Source: a virus
Virus record (IMG/VR): IMGVR_UViG_3300020109_000149
Span: 1 to 21,709 of that record
Strand: one strand, 5' to 3'
DNA length: 21,709 nt
Positions 21,586 through 21,709 of this stretch are shown here, piece after piece; the first letter of the stretch is position 1; each line of letters starts with the position of its first letter. The translations under genes were made by a program, and so were the position numbers. The notes under the pieces are model-generated. The model was not told the origin of the DNA. It worked only from the letters and a program-made list of their open reading frames with translations, and did no database searches.

Positions 21586-21709
21586 TTAATTATTTTGTAA
21601 TTTTTGTAGTTGATTTTCGAAAGATTCTGCTCTCTTGATTTGATACTCTTCGAAGATTTTGCAAACTTGTTTTCCGAACTCAGTAAAATCACTATACTTG
21701 TTCACTGTT
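21586..21709 (-). CDS. C-terminal end of an unidentified protein (cut by window edge)
   Basis: A minus-strand frame is open from the right edge of the window to a TAA stop at 21586-21588. It gives 40 residues, starting TVNKYSDFTEFGKQVC and ending with a helical, Gln/Glu-rich tail QLQKLQNN. The stop lies 2 nt before the glycosyltransferase ATG, which matches the tight spacing in the rest of the operon and supports it as a real gene end. Too little is visible for a function. Confidence 0.65.
   Translation of the reverse strand, partial: TVNKYSDFTEFGKQVCKIFEEYQIKRAESFENQLQKLQNN

Noticed and set aside
1-21709. CRISPR arrays, insertion sequences, transposase or integrase genes
   Set aside because: I looked for regularly spaced repeats, terminal inverted repeats and the corresponding protein motifs and saw none.

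Overview
The window is about 21.7 kb of an AT-rich, T4-like (tailed, contractile) phage genome, most likely from a phage of a Bacteroidota host. The T4 signature is a head-gene block with recognisable large terminase (gp17-like), portal (gp20-like), prohead protease (gp21-like), acidic scaffold (gp22-like) and major capsid protein (gp23-like), plus a gp5-like baseplate OB-fold protein and a gp55-like late sigma factor on the other strand. Three things suggest a Bacteroidota host: almost no start codon has a Shine-Dalgarno sequence, a small gene encodes ribosomal protein bS21 of the Bacteroidota type, and two minus-strand genes carry TAnnTTTG promoter-like elements.

Layout. Positions 1-5245 (+) hold the 3' part of an acidic protein of unknown function, TerL, the portal and an unknown protein in the T4 gp67/68 position. 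A single minus-strand gene (5242-5427, bS21) interrupts the block. Positions 5519-10819 (+) continue with an unknown gene, the protease, a DUF4494-like small protein, a terminator, a small unknown gene, the scaffold and the capsid protein, closed by a strong UUCG terminator. Positions 10887-14006 are an accessory-looking stretch: a protein with an OmpA-like segment, an exported minus-strand protein overlapping it antisense, a 300-base intergenic region with a tRNA-like relic, a small minus-strand gene, and a basic cysteine-containing protein. Positions 13593-21709 (-) are one tightly packed operon-like run, in transcription order: a partial gene at the right edge, a glycosyltransferase, the late sigma factor, a small helical protein, a large structural protein with hydrophobic segments, a small coiled-coil protein, the gp5-like baseplate protein, a large beta-rich structural protein, a small basic cysteine protein, and a 137-aa unknown.

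How it fits together. Terminase, portal, protease, scaffold and capsid make and fill the head. The minus-strand operon supplies baseplate/tail parts and the sigma factor probably used to express both blocks late. Eight exact copies of TATTTATA lie just upstream of genes in sense orientation, spread over both blocks, and are the best candidate for the late promoter read by that sigma factor. The phage bS21 is the most striking accessory gene, because in Bacteroidota bS21 helps hide the anti-Shine-Dalgarno sequence of the ribosome. Functional names rest on motif recognition and gene order; no database search was run.
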